DNA of 64,000 nt from Ruminococcus sp. (GCA_019420505.1 JAHZHC010000027.1:1-64000); one strand, 5' to 3'; numbered from the stretch's first letter, positions 53,711 through 62,544 are shown. Notes: a model not told the origin generated them from the letters alone. Made by a program: numbers and translations.

Positions 53711-56032
53711 AACATCATTTCCTTTCAATTCTATAATTTTGTCAGAATTTTGACTTTGGGGTTCATATGGTATTTTATTGAACTTTGGCTTAAAAAATTT
53801 TAGTCTTAAAGCATTGGTAACTACAAAGAACGAGCTCAGACTCATTGCCGCCGCTCCGAACATCGGATTAAGAGTCCATCCGAAAATAGGGTAAAAAACA
53901 CCTGCTGCAAGTGGTATTCCTAACGAATTGTAAAAAAGAGCCCAAAACAGATTTTCTTTTATATTTTTTATTACTGCTTTACTGAGAGCAAATGCAGCGG
54001 CGGCGTCCTGCAAGTCGTTTTTCATCAACACAATATCTGCGGATTCAATGGCGATATCCTGACCGGCGCCTATTGCAATTCCTACGTCGGCTCTTGCCAA
54101 AGCGGGTGAGTCGTTTATTCCGTCGCCAATCATTGCAACTTTTTCACCTTGTTCCTGCAAATAGCGAATCTCGGCTTCTTTATCCTGTGGAAGAACTTCT
54201 GATATGACCTTATCAGCCTGTATTTGTTGCTGAATTGCATTAGCGGTAAGTTGGTTGTCGCCGGTGAGCATAATTACTTTCATGCCCATACTTTTCATTT
54301 GGGTAACAGCGTTTTTACTTGTATTCTTCACAGTATCGGCAACAGCTATAATTCCTAAAAGTTTTCCGTCACTGCTGAAGAAAAGGGGAGTTTTGCCGTT
54401 ATTTGCAAGTTTATTTGCTTCTTTAGATAAAATGCTGATGTCTACGTTATTTTCCCTCATAAATCTTAAATTTCCTGCAAGAACATTTTTGTCGGAAACT
54501 ACAGCGGATATTCCTCTGCCTTGCACTTCGATGTAATTACTGCAACTTGAAGATAAATCGAAGTTTCTTTCGGCATATTCACAAATTGCTCCTGACAATG
54601 GATGAGATGATGATTTCTCAAGTGGATATGCAGCAGAAAAAAGATCTTTTTCTGATAGTCCTTTAACGGGAATAACATCGGTGACTTTGGGTTTTCCCTC
54701 AGTAACTGTGCCTGTCTTGTCGAGGACGACAGTAGTTATTTTATGGGCTATTTCAAGGCTTTCAGCAGATTTCACCAATATTCCGTTTTCTGCTCCTTTA
54801 CCTGTTCCGACCATAATAGCTGTTGGTGTTGCAAGGCCCAAAGCGCATGGACATGAGATTACTAAAACGGATATTCCAATGGAAAGGGCTGAAGCAAAGG
54901 CTGCACCGGAGATAAGCCAAGCAATTACGGCTATAAGTGCAATGGCCATTACAATGGGCACGAAAACTCCGCTTACCCTATCAGCAAGCTTTGAAATAGG
55001 AGCTTTTGATGATGAAGCCTCCTCTACCAGTGCAATGATTTGTGAGAGGGTAGAATTTTCAGCAGTTTTTCTGCAAACAGCTTTAGCATATCCTGAAGTA
55101 CAAATCGTACCTGCCATCACAGTATCGGATTTTTCTTTAGAAACGGGAATACTCTCACCGGTTATTGCGGATTGATCAATACTGCATAAGCCGTCTATAA
55201 CTTCTCCGTCGCAGGGAATGGCATTTCCTGAACGTATAAGAAATACATCGTTTACAGCAACCTGCTCTGCTGATATTTCAAGTTCTTTTCCGTCACGTAT
55301 GACTACTGCTGTTTTTGGTGCAAGATTTATGAGCTTTTCAATTGCCTGTGAGGTTCTGCTTTTAGAACGGGCTTCCATAAATTTTCCTACGGTTATAAGA
55401 GCTAATATCATTCCACAGGATTCAAAGTAGAGATTCATCATACTGTCATGAGCGGCAGATATATTTCCTCTTCCTATCTCATAAGCCATTACAAAAAGCT
55501 GTATTACGCTGTATCCTCCTGCCGCAGATGCGCCTAAAGCGATCAGGGTATCCATATTAGGTGCAAGATGTACAAGGTTTTTAAAGCCATTAACAAAGTA
55601 ATGCTTATTAAGAATAACAATAGGAATAGTTAGAAAAAGCTGTGTTAAGGCAAAAATCATCATGTTGTTATGGCCGATAAAAATAGGAGGAAGGGGGATA
55701 TTAAACATATGCCCCATGCATATATAAAAAAGAGGAACAAGAAAAATGATTGACCAAATCATACGTTTTTTCATAGCTTTTGCGCTTTCATCAACGTTTT
55801 TGATTATTTTATTTTTGTCATTTCCTTTTAAACTTGCTCCGTATCCTCCGTGTTCAACAGCTTGAATAATGGTTCCGCTGTCAACAATATCACTGTCATA
55901 ATCTACAGTCATTGAGTTTTGCAGCAGGTTTACAGCTACGGATTGTATTCCATTTAATTTACGCACACTTTTTTCCACGTGTGCAGAGCATGCGGAACAG
56001 GTCATTCCTGTAACATCAAATTTTTGCTTCAT
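53498..56032 (-). CDS. copA: Copper-exporting P1B-type ATPase with N- and C-terminal HMA domains
   Basis: Exports Cu(I) from the cytoplasm using ATP. The 844 residues comprise an N-terminal HMA domain (GMTCSAC, C12 and C15), eight transmembrane helices, the actuator motif TGES (about 291), the CPC ion-binding motif (394-396) in the sixth helix, the phosphorylation site DKTGT (D438), the HP motif SSHPLSG, and hinge MIGDGINDSPALA. After the last helix and a 30-residue linker there is a second HMA domain (about 775-844, GMMCGHC), which in related organisms is usually the separate chaperone CopZ. Operator and promoter lie upstream; csoR is downstream. Confidence 0.95.
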   Translation of the reverse strand: MKQKFDVTGMTCSACSAHVEKSVRKLNGIQSVAVNLLQNSMTVDYDSDIVDSGTIIQAVEHGGYGASLKGNDKNKIIKNVDESAKAMKKRMIWSIIFLVPLFYICMGHMFNIPLPPIFIGHNNMMIFALTQLFLTIPIVILNKHYFVNGFKNLVHLAPNMDTLIALGASAAGGYSVIQLFVMAYEIGRGNISAAHDSMMNLYFESCGMILALITVGKFMEARSKSRTSQAIEKLINLAPKTAVVIRDGKELEISAEQVAVNDVFLIRSGNAIPCDGEVIDGLCSIDQSAITGESIPVSKEKSDTVMAGTICTSGYAKAVCRKTAENSTLSQIIALVEEASSSKAPISKLADRVSGVFVPIVMAIALIAVIAWLISGAAFASALSIGISVLVISCPCALGLATPTAIMVGTGKGAENGILVKSAESLEIAHKITTVVLDKTGTVTEGKPKVTDVIPVKGLSEKDLFSAAYPLEKSSSHPLSGAICEYAERNFDLSSSCSNYIEVQGRGISAVVSDKNVLAGNLRFMRENNVDISILSKEANKLANNGKTPLFFSSDGKLLGIIAVADTVKNTSKNAVTQMKSMGMKVIMLTGDNQLTANAIQQQIQADKVISEVLPQDKEAEIRYLQEQGEKVAMIGDGINDSPALARADVGIAIGAGQDIAIESADIVLMKNDLQDAAAAFALSKAVIKNIKENLFWALFYNSLGIPLAAGVFYPIFGWTLNPMFGAAAMSLSSFFVVTNALRLKFFKPKFNKIPYEPQSQNSDKIIELKGNDVMKKVMKIEGMMCGHCTGRVTKVLNAIDGVEADVSLEDKAAYLTITKDVSDEILKNTVESEGYEVTEINEG

Positions 56033-56092
56033 AGAATCAGATCCTTAATAAAAATATAAATTTATTATAACCAAAATAAAAAGTTTTACCGC

Positions 56093-56111
56093 AACACCCC
56101 CATGGGGTGTT
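56093..56111. promoter_or_regulatory. CsoR operator
   Basis: The 19-bp palindrome AACACCCCCATGGGGTGTT has the C-rich/G-rich arms typical of CsoR sites. It starts just after the -10 of the copA promoter. Confidence 0.85.
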
Positions 56112-56116
56112 ATTTT

Positions 56117-56145
56117 ATTATAGCATTAGTTTTTTTAATTGTCAA
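56117..56145 (-). promoter_or_regulatory. Promoter of the copA-csoR operon
   Basis: Minus strand TTGACA (56145-56140), 17 bp, TATAAT (56122-56117): full consensus. Confidence 0.9.
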
Positions 56146-56167
56146 GAAAGTTAGCTTCGGAAAACAA

Positions 56168-56204
56168 AGCATAAAAATAAGACCCGCATCAGCGAGTCTT
56201 ATTT
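56168..56204 (-). terminator. Terminator of the SPNTG-anchored repeat protein gene
   Basis: A 13-bp stem with one wobble (56175-56187 with 56192-56204, AAATAAGAC outer part), followed on the minus strand by TTTTTATG. Confidence 0.8.
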
Positions 56205-56219
56205 AAAATCCAATTCAGA

Positions 56220-57875
56220 TTATTTTTTCTTAGAAACAACGATTGCAGCAGCTGCAAGTGCAAGACCTGCGATTGCTATTCCGGCAACACCTGTGTTAGG
56301 GCTCTTGTCGTTGTTATTATTTGTTGTTCCAGCCTTTGAAGAACTTGAATCATCTTTCTTTGATGAAGATGTATCTACTGAAGTAATAGATGAATCTTTA
56401 TTATCAGGATCAACAGGATTCTTTGAATCATCAGGCTTTACAGGATCTGAATCATCAGGCTTTTCAGGATCTGAATCATCAGGATCTACAGGTGCAGGCT
56501 GTGAAGCAAGTCTGACACCGCTCTGTGAAAGTTCAATAGAAGTAATCTTAACTCCGCTAATCTGGAATACAAGACCATCAAAAGCAGAATCATCAGCAGT
56601 TGCGGTTTCAATAGCCTTATTTATACCGTCAGCAGTGATTGTAAATTTAATTTGCTTGCAGCTTGGATCATTTGAAATGAAAAATCCGCTTGTCTGCATA
56701 GCGTAACCAACTGTTTCGCCATCATTTGTTAAATAACCAATTCCGTCACCGTCAGTAATAGCTTCGCAATCTGTACCAAGAATATTTACGTTTGTAAGAT
56801 ATCCATCTGCCTGATATGCTGCCCAACCGTTAGCAAACGCTGGTTTAAACTGAACATATTCAAAACCGTCAACCCACTCGAAGTTTACAGTTACATCCAT
56901 TGCTGTGTCTTTTGTAAATGATTTAGCGTCAATATAATCATCTGTTAATGTACCGTCGTCAAGTTCATATTTTGGGAAGCAGTTACCCCATTCGTCTGTT
57001 ACAGGATTTTCAATGTTGATAATTGTTCCTGTAGTTTCAGACTTGCTTGAATCGTCAGCTTCTGAACTGTCATCAGGATCATCACTTCCCGGAGCGGTGT
57101 AAGTAATTTCGGTAACTACAGCGTCCTGACCTTTCATGAACATAGCTTTTGATGATACTAACTGCTGAGCCTGTTCAGCTGTAAGTCTGATTTGAAGCTT
57201 GCCGCCTGTTGTATCAAAATACTCGTTTCCGTCTGCATTTTTCATAGGTGTCCATGTCCATGCATCACCGATCTTATTGATTATTGAAATCTGAGCAGCG
57301 CCTGAAGCTGTATACTTAACTGTAAGAATACCGCCTTCTACAGCAAGAGGAATACCTGCAACGCCAAGCTCAACGTCTTTGTTCCATGAGCCAAGATCTT
57401 CTGAACCTGTCCAGATAACTTCAGTTTCTCCGCCGGGTCCGCCGGGAGCTTTATAAGTCATTTTAGTAACTACAGCGTCCTGACCTTTCATGAACATAGC
57501 TTTAGATGTTGCCAACTGCTGAGCTTGTTCCTCTGTAAGCTTGATCTGAAGCTTGCCGCCTGTTGTATCAAAATACTCGTTTCCGTCTGCATTTTTCATT
57601 GGTGTCCATGTCCATGCATCACCAATCTTATTAATTATTGAAATCTGAGCAGCGCCTGAAGCTGTATACTCAACTGTAAGTATACCGTCTTTTTCAGCAA
57701 GCGGAATACCTGCAACGCCAAGTTCAACGTCTTTGTTCCATGAACCAAGATCTTCTGAACCTTCCCAGATTACTTCTGCATCAGCAGCTGAAGTGCTGAA
57801 TGAAGAAATGCTGGCCAATGTTGAAATGGCAAGTGCGCCAGCAACAATGCTGGAAATAATCTTCTTAATCTTCAT
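56220..57875 (-). CDS. Surface protein with two tandem carbohydrate-binding-like domains and SPNTG anchor
   Basis: A 551-residue exported protein. Signal peptide about 1-32. Two copies of a 118-residue unit follow (about 34-150 and 152-268), each with WxGSEDLGSWNKDVEL, a beta-sandwich-like pattern and WTWTPMKNADG. A third, different domain covers about 285-465 (NIENPVTDEWGNCFPKYELD to VKITSIELSQSG). Then come a Pro/Asp-repeat linker (DPDDSDPEKPDDSDP), a Ser-rich stretch, SPNTG, a hydrophobic helix and KKK. Aromatic residues and the fold pattern suggest glycan binding, but I do not recognise a named CBM family. No catalytic motif. Shares its anchor type with the GH26 enzyme at 3.4 kb. Confidence 0.88.
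   Translation of the reverse strand: MKIKKIISSIVAGALAISTLASISSFSTSAADAEVIWEGSEDLGSWNKDVELGVAGIPLAEKDGILTVEYTASGAAQISIINKIGDAWTWTPMKNADGNEYFDTTGGKLQIKLTEEQAQQLATSKAMFMKGQDAVVTKMTYKAPGGPGGETEVIWTGSEDLGSWNKDVELGVAGIPLAVEGGILTVKYTASGAAQISIINKIGDAWTWTPMKNADGNEYFDTTGGKLQIRLTAEQAQQLVSSKAMFMKGQDAVVTEITYTAPGSDDPDDSSEADDSSKSETTGTIINIENPVTDEWGNCFPKYELDDGTLTDDYIDAKSFTKDTAMDVTVNFEWVDGFEYVQFKPAFANGWAAYQADGYLTNVNILGTDCEAITDGDGIGYLTNDGETVGYAMQTSGFFISNDPSCKQIKFTITADGINKAIETATADDSAFDGLVFQISGVKITSIELSQSGVRLASQPAPVDPDDSDPEKPDDSDPVKPDDSKNPVDPDNKDSSITSVDTSSSKKDDSSSSKAGTTNNNNDKSPNTGVAGIAIAGLALAAAAIVVSKKK
57065..57772 (-). repeat. Two tandem 354-bp coding repeats
   Basis: The two domain units are offset by 354 bp (for example 57121 and 57475), with near-identical stretches, implying recent duplication. 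Confidence 0.85.
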
Positions 57876-57946
57876 TTTTCATCCTCCATATATAGTATTA
57901 TTCACAATGAATCGGGAAATGAAAACCCAATGTAATTGTTATATAC

Positions 57947-57976
57947 ATTATAACATAAGCTGTTTGTTTTTTTCAA
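57947..57976 (-). promoter_or_regulatory. Promoter of the SPNTG-anchored repeat protein gene
   Basis: Minus strand TTGAAA (57976-57971), 18 bp, TATAAT (57952-57947). Confidence 0.65.
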
Positions 57977-58179
57977 TGATGTTTTTCACTAAATTTGCAT
58001 AAAAACATTTAGTGCTTTTTCACAAAAAATACAAATATAATTTTTAACAAAGTTGGAATAATAATGGGCGGAAAATTATAGCGAAAGCTGACTTTAATGT
58101 TTTTTACTGTATTTAAAAGTAAACAAATTACTTTAAAAAAATACAATAAATTTATATATTTTTATTCTTATTATATATA
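57977..58179. other. Intergenic stretch between divergent surface-protein genes
   Basis: A+T-rich, with several A/T tracts. No gene, strong hairpin or repeat was seen between the two promoters. Confidence 0.55.
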
Positions 58180-58208
58180 TTGACAATTGGATTTATTAAG
58201 TGTATAAT
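58180..58208 (+). promoter_or_regulatory. Consensus promoter of the 981-residue secreted protein gene
   Basis: TTGACA 58180-58185, 17 bp, TATAAT 58203-58208. A leader of about 100 nt follows. Confidence 0.88.
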
Positions 58209-58314
58209 TAACATATAAAGGAACAGGATGAAAAATTCTGTTTTAATTACAGGTACAATTTTACTGATAAAATTATACCGAAATATAAAATTTTATTAAT
58301 GAGGAGGAACATTA

Positions 58315-61260
58315 ATGTTAAAATTAAGGAAAAGAATTTTAAGTCTGTTGTCAGCAATGGCATTGGCCGCAACTTTGATTCCGTCTGGGTCACTGTTTGC
58401 TTCAGCAGAAACCGATGGGGAAGTAATGGTTAAGTCCGGAACAATTACGGTAAACAATGACTGGGCAGATGAAACAATTGATGTTGATTTAACAGAGTAC
58501 AAGTCTGCTAAAGTGGTTATCAGTGAAAACACAACAGGTTACCAATGGCTTAAAGTTGAAGTTGATACTTCATCTCTTATTACTGAGGATAATTATGGGG
58601 CTTCAACTATTTCTCTTGACGACTATTGCGGTCAAAGTTTTCAGCTTTACATAGGCGCAAACGGAACAAGAAGTTATGAAATAATCGGTATTCCCGGTCA
58701 GATCGTCAAGCATACTGTAACAGCATCAGTAGCAGAAGAATGCGCTGAAATGGGAACAGTAACAGGAACCAAGGAATATAAAGAAGGTGCACTTGCAACT
58801 GTAAAGGCAACTCCTGCAAACGGATATAAGTTTGTAAAATGGGTTGACGAAGCAGGAAAAGAATATACAAAGTCATCTCATACATTTACAGTATCTGAGG
58901 ATAAGTCATTTACGGCTTATTTTGCTGAAAGAAAAGCAGATGAAACAGAAAAAACAGATACGATCAGAATTGAAGCTGAAGGCGCATCTGAATTTAACAG
59001 CACTGAACATAAAATAAATACCGGAAGCACATGGTATGGGGAAGCTTCTGGCAATGATTATCTGGATTATACAGGAGATTGTGAAGCCTATCTTCCGATT
59101 GTTATCACAGATACTTCAGTAACATATGATATATCTGTAAGATATGCAGCAGAGTTTGAGAACAGAAATCCATGGGTAAATATCTGGCAGCCGGGTGAAG
59201 GTTCAGAAACTGTAATAATCGGCGGAGAAACATATTCTAAGGCTTCATTTCACCAGCTTGGAATAACAGGAGAAAATAGACAATTTGCAACACAGACAAT
59301 CGAAAATGTTACATTTGATGAGCCGGGTACATATTATATAGGACTTTCGGGTTCTACGTATTTAGCATATGACTATGCGGAAGTCAAGGCAAGCGAACCT
59401 GTATTTGAAACAGTTACAGTAGTGGGAATGCCAAGCAGTGAAGAGCTGGGAGCAGTAATCGGCGGAGGAAACGTTCTTGTCGGCTCAGATGTAACATTAC
59501 AGGCAACAACAAAAAGCGGATATAAATTTATTAACTGGACACTTAACGGCGAAGAAGTTGGAAGAAGCAGAACACTTGTAATTGAAAACGTATCTGAAAA
59601 TCAGGCTTACGTTGCTAATTACAAGGCAATCAAGTATGCTGTTTTTGAAGCTGAAGATTTTATGGATCTACAATCTGAGAAAAAAGATGAAAACGGCGAT
59701 AGATTTGTAAAAGTAGACGATACTACGGCTAAACAGAAAAAATTTAACGATGTTAAGTTCTCCGGCGACTATGCAGTTGAAATGTATAAGGAATCGTCAG
59801 CTATAGCAATACCGTTTACTATAGAAGAGGGAAATGAAGAAACTGAGATACTCGTTGGTTACGATTGGGGCATAATGGATGAAACTCACGTTGGGGGAAA
59901 CAGTGACAGTGGTATGTGGATAAACCTTTATGTTCCTAAAAGTGGAATTGATGAGAATGGTAAGCCTTATATTACAGATGAACGTAAGGCAAGATGGGCA
60001 TCAGCGGGTTGGCGTGTTGACGGCGGTTCGCTGGCAGCAGGTTCAGCTTTCGCAGATGAATATTTCGTTTTATATAATAGGTTAGATCCGAATAAAACAG
60101 TAGAATCCATAACTATTCCTGCAAATGCTGTACCCGGAACTTACTTCATTTCTGTTGCTACAGATGCCGCTAACTGCGTTGATGGTGTTGTAGATGCAGA
60201 TGGTAACATTGTTTCAGTTGAGAACCCACAGGCTCATGGCTATTACGATTATATTAAGTTCCCGATTGAAGAGGACGATGGCATTGTAGTTGGTTGTGAT
60301 TTTAATTACACAGACAGATTCGGAAATGATCTGATGACAAATGCATTCTCACAGTTTAAACTTTTGGGTACTACAGTTTGGTTCCATCCAAAGGCACCTC
60401 GTTTTATTCAAGTACAGGGATATAATCTGATAGGTTGGGAAGAATATGACGCAGAAGGAAATCTTGTAGACACAATTACAGGTTCTGATCCTGAGGAAAT
60501 CAGCAAAAAAATTGAAGCAAAATCTTATTTATCAGGTAATACTATCACGTTCAAAGCTATCTATGAGGTTCCTGAAAAAACATATGACATGACTGTGGAA
60601 AACGGCAGAGTATATGTTATGAAAGATGCAGATGATACTGAATACACTCAAATGCTTGACAAAGGAAAAACATATAAGCTTGCAAACTATGCACAGGTGA
60701 AGCTTGTGGCTCCCGATACAAATGATTACGGTTCATTCCAGTATTGGACACTGAACGGAATGGTATATTCATATGACAGCACAATCTTCTTCAGCGCATG
60801 GTGCGACGCTGATTTTGTAGCAGTTTATGATGACAAAGAAGTAACGGTAACACCGGCAGCATTTATTTCAAATAAAGTACAGGAATTCGGATTTGAAACA
60901 ACAGATGTGGCTTTCCATAAGATCACATTCAACTGTGCATTCTATATACCTGAAAATGTAGAATTTGTATCAGCCGGAATTATATTTACACCTACAAAGG
61001 CAAATATTGAGGATCTGAGCGGTGTGACTGTGTCGGGAACATCATTGGCAAACCTGCCCGTTAAAACTGCTGTATCAACAGCAAGAAGAGATCAGCTTTA
61101 TGCTCAGGCAAACAATCAGGTTCTTATGTCATTGACAGGAATGAAGAACGGAGTAAGCCGATATGCAAGATCATTCCTTATTTATAAGGAGAACGGAAAA
61201 CTAAAGGTTGCTTTCTCAGAAGGTATTGCAGGAATTACAACATCACAAGCGAAGGATTAA
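58315..61260 (+). CDS. Large secreted protein with CBM6/35-like and InlB-B-type repeat domains
   Basis: A 981-residue exported protein of unknown activity. Signal peptide about 1-31; a small beta domain about 38-125; an InlB-B-type repeat about 131-204 (ATPANGYKFVKWVDEAGKEY); a CBM6/35-like domain about 219-358 (opens IRIEAEGASEF, closes YDYAEVK); a second InlB-B-type repeat about 362-438 (SGYKFINWTLNGEEV); a second CBM-like domain about 441-656 (opens FEAEDF, closes YYDYIKF); more InlB-like segments; and a C-terminal beta domain about 850-981. There is no catalytic signature and no sortase motif. It probably binds glycans outside the cell. RBS GAGGAGG. A 49-residue peptide gene follows after 20 bp. 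Confidence 0.87.
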   Translation: MLKLRKRILSLLSAMALAATLIPSGSLFASAETDGEVMVKSGTITVNNDWADETIDVDLTEYKSAKVVISENTTGYQWLKVEVDTSSLITEDNYGASTISLDDYCGQSFQLYIGANGTRSYEIIGIPGQIVKHTVTASVAEECAEMGTVTGTKEYKEGALATVKATPANGYKFVKWVDEAGKEYTKSSHTFTVSEDKSFTAYFAERKADETEKTDTIRIEAEGASEFNSTEHKINTGSTWYGEASGNDYLDYTGDCEAYLPIVITDTSVTYDISVRYAAEFENRNPWVNIWQPGEGSETVIIGGETYSKASFHQLGITGENRQFATQTIENVTFDEPGTYYIGLSGSTYLAYDYAEVKASEPVFETVTVVGMPSSEELGAVIGGGNVLVGSDVTLQATTKSGYKFINWTLNGEEVGRSRTLVIENVSENQAYVANYKAIKYAVFEAEDFMDLQSEKKDENGDRFVKVDDTTAKQKKFNDVKFSGDYAVEMYKESSAIAIPFTIEEGNEETEILVGYDWGIMDETHVGGNSDSGMWINLYVPKSGIDENGKPYITDERKARWASAGWRVDGGSLAAGSAFADEYFVLYNRLDPNKTVESITIPANAVPGTYFISVATDAANCVDGVVDADGNIVSVENPQAHGYYDYIKFPIEEDDGIVVGCDFNYTDRFGNDLMTNAFSQFKLLGTTVWFHPKAPRFIQVQGYNLIGWEEYDAEGNLVDTITGSDPEEISKKIEAKSYLSGNTITFKAIYEVPEKTYDMTVENGRVYVMKDADDTEYTQMLDKGKTYKLANYAQVKLVAPDTNDYGSFQYWTLNGMVYSYDSTIFFSAWCDADFVAVYDDKEVTVTPAAFISNKVQEFGFETTDVAFHKITFNCAFYIPENVEFVSAGIIFTPTKANIEDLSGVTVSGTSLANLPVKTAVSTARRDQLYAQANNQVLMSLTGMKNGVSRYARSFLIYKENGKLKVAFSEGIAGITTSQAKD

Positions 61261-61280
61261 TAAGAGTGAGGAGATAAAAA

Positions 61281-61430
61281 GTGAAAAGATCATATAAAAA
61301 GCCTTTTATGGAATTTTATCAATTTGAAACAGAGGACGTTATGTCAGCAAGCGGAGAAGTTATAGTACCGACAGGGACTACAAAACCTCTCACTGACGTA
61401 GTAACTCCCGATCCATGGGAAGATGAATAA
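61281..61430 (+). CDS. 49-residue peptide of unknown function, coupled to the upstream secreted protein
   Basis: Small gene starting GTG at 61281, seven bases after GAGGAG, 20 bp after the stop of the 981-residue protein gene and before a terminator, so it is in that transcript. The product has a basic N terminus (KRSYKKP), then MEFYQFETEDVMSASGEV, a Thr/Pro-rich middle and an acidic end (PDPWEDE). No signal peptide or helix is predicted. Short proteins with a KP-x-MEx-x-F-x-x-EDV-x-SG pattern are, as I recall, frequent but unnamed in gut Firmicutes. The leader-like EDVMSASG segment recalls a precursor peptide, but no maturation enzyme is nearby. Function unknown. Confidence 0.72.
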   Translation: MKRSYKKPFMEFYQFETEDVMSASGEVIVPTGTTKPLTDVVTPDPWEDE

Positions 61431-61441
61431 TTAAAAACACT

Positions 61442-61471
61442 ACAGGCAGACATATTTTGTCTGCCTGTTTT
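61442..61471 (+). terminator. Terminator of the secreted protein-peptide operon
   Basis: Ten-base perfect stem ACAGGCAGAC/GTCTGCCTGT (61442-61451 with 61459-61468) then TTT. Confidence 0.85.
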
Positions 61472-61605
61472 GGTATAGAAAAAAATATGTGCTGAGAACA
61501 GCGTGTGAAATAATGTTTAATCCTTTAGAATTTTAATGTCAAAGCACAACAGCTTCTTGAAAAATTAATAAAGTGTTTCCATATTGTAAAAATAAAACTT
61601 ATCTA

Positions 61606-61634
61606 TTGTATTTGATGTGAAACTGTGATATAAT
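61606..61634 (+). promoter_or_regulatory. Promoter of the tRNA-Gln pair
   Basis: TTGTAT 61606-61611, 17 bp, TATAAT 61629-61634. Confidence 0.75.
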
Positions 61635-61663
61635 ATAAAAGCTGTATGAGTAGGGAAAGAAAC

Positions 61664-61739
61664 TGGGATATAGCCAAGAGGTAAGGCAACGGACTTTGAC
61701 TCCGTCATTCCGATGGTTCGAATCCATCTATCCCAACCA
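61664..61739 (+). tRNA. tRNA-Gln (TTG)
   Basis: 76 nt with acceptor TGGGATA/TATCCCA, anticodon loop CTTTGAC (anticodon TTG), T loop TTCGAAT and encoded CCA. Confidence 0.95.
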
Positions 61740-61754
61740 ATACCATTCTTATAT

Positions 61755-61830
61755 TGGGGTATCGCCAAGTGGTAAGGCATCGGACTCTGACTCCGACATT
61801 CCAAAGGTTCGAATCCTTTTACCCCAGCCA
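61755..61830 (+). tRNA. tRNA-Gln (CTG)
   Basis: 76 nt with acceptor TGGGGTA/TACCCCA, anticodon loop CTCTGAC (anticodon CTG), T loop TTCGAAT and encoded CCA. It is 15 bp downstream of the TTG isoacceptor and closely similar, pointing to local duplication. Confidence 0.94.
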
Positions 61831-61849
61831 TTAAGCCCAAGTGGCATAT

Positions 61850-61884
61850 ATCCGTTATCACATCAGTGATGACGGATTTTTTTC
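61850..61884 (+). terminator. Terminator of the tRNA-Gln transcript
   Basis: Stem ATCCGTTATCAC/GTGATGACGGAT (61850-61861 with 61866-61877, one wobble) then seven T. Confidence 0.88.
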
Positions 61885-62007
61885 TTACGATTTCCAAGGA
61901 TATTTGTGGGATTTTTTTACCCTATTAATATAAATGTAAAAAAATAAATTGATATTTTTTTGTCTTTTTGTTGTCGAATGCTGTTGGATTTTGCGAGGAG
62001 TGATTAT

Positions 62008-62544
62008 ATGATTAACAATGCGCTTTTTTTGGCTATGATTGATGGTGAAGTTGATAAATTAGCGTTTGAACAGCTTGTGCACAATTATGAGCGTCGTTTA
62101 TTCAGAGTCGCAATGGCGATTTTGAAAAACAAAACTGCGGCTGAAGACGCTGTTTGTGAAACCTTTTTCAGGGTCGCAAAATGTTTTCAAAAAGTTAACA
62201 GTTTAAATGTGCACGAAATTGACGCTTATATGATTATAAGTATTAGAAGCGTTTGTTTCCAAATGTATAATAAGGAGAAAAATAGCAGATTCAATTTATC
62301 TCTTGATGAGATGGTAATTGAACCTTTTGAAGAGGCAAATCACTATGATTATGCACTTTTGAAAGCTGAGATTGCCACATTGGAAGATAAATATAAGAAT
62401 GTTCTTGTTTATACATATTTTTATGGAATGAATGCTGATGAAACGGCTGATGCAATGGGAGTTTCACGCAGAACCGTTTACAATTATATCAATGAAGCCA
62501 GAGCTATTTTAAAAGAAAAGTTAGGAGAGGAGTTAAATGTGTAA
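62008..62544 (+). CDS. ECF-type RNA polymerase sigma factor
   Basis: A 178-residue sigma-70-family factor with only regions 2 and 4. Region 2 is about 15-85 (FEQLVHNYERRLFRVAMAIL, then AEDAVCETFFRVAKCF for -10 recognition). Region 4 is about 120-172, with the helix-turn-helix MNADETADAMGVSRRTVYNY for -35 recognition. I start at the ATG at 62008, seven bases after GAGGAG. It overlaps the next gene, a single-pass membrane protein, by 8 bp, the usual sigma/anti-sigma arrangement. Its target promoters are not identifiable from this window. Confidence 0.92.
   Translation: MINNALFLAMIDGEVDKLAFEQLVHNYERRLFRVAMAILKNKTAAEDAVCETFFRVAKCFQKVNSLNVHEIDAYMIISIRSVCFQMYNKEKNSRFNLSLDEMVIEPFEEANHYDYALLKAEIATLEDKYKNVLVYTYFYGMNADETADAMGVSRRTVYNYINEARAILKEKLGEELNV

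Noticed and set aside
53992..55430. Several plus-strand open frames of 70 to 164 residues opposite copA
   Set aside because: Pure antisense shadows of a clear P-type ATPase; no RBS or family features.
61565..61897. 110-residue minus-strand open frame across the tRNA-Gln genes
   Set aside because: It is antisense to two tRNAs, and its sequence (VKGFEPLECRSQSPM type) is the familiar artefact obtained by translating the reverse of tRNA genes.
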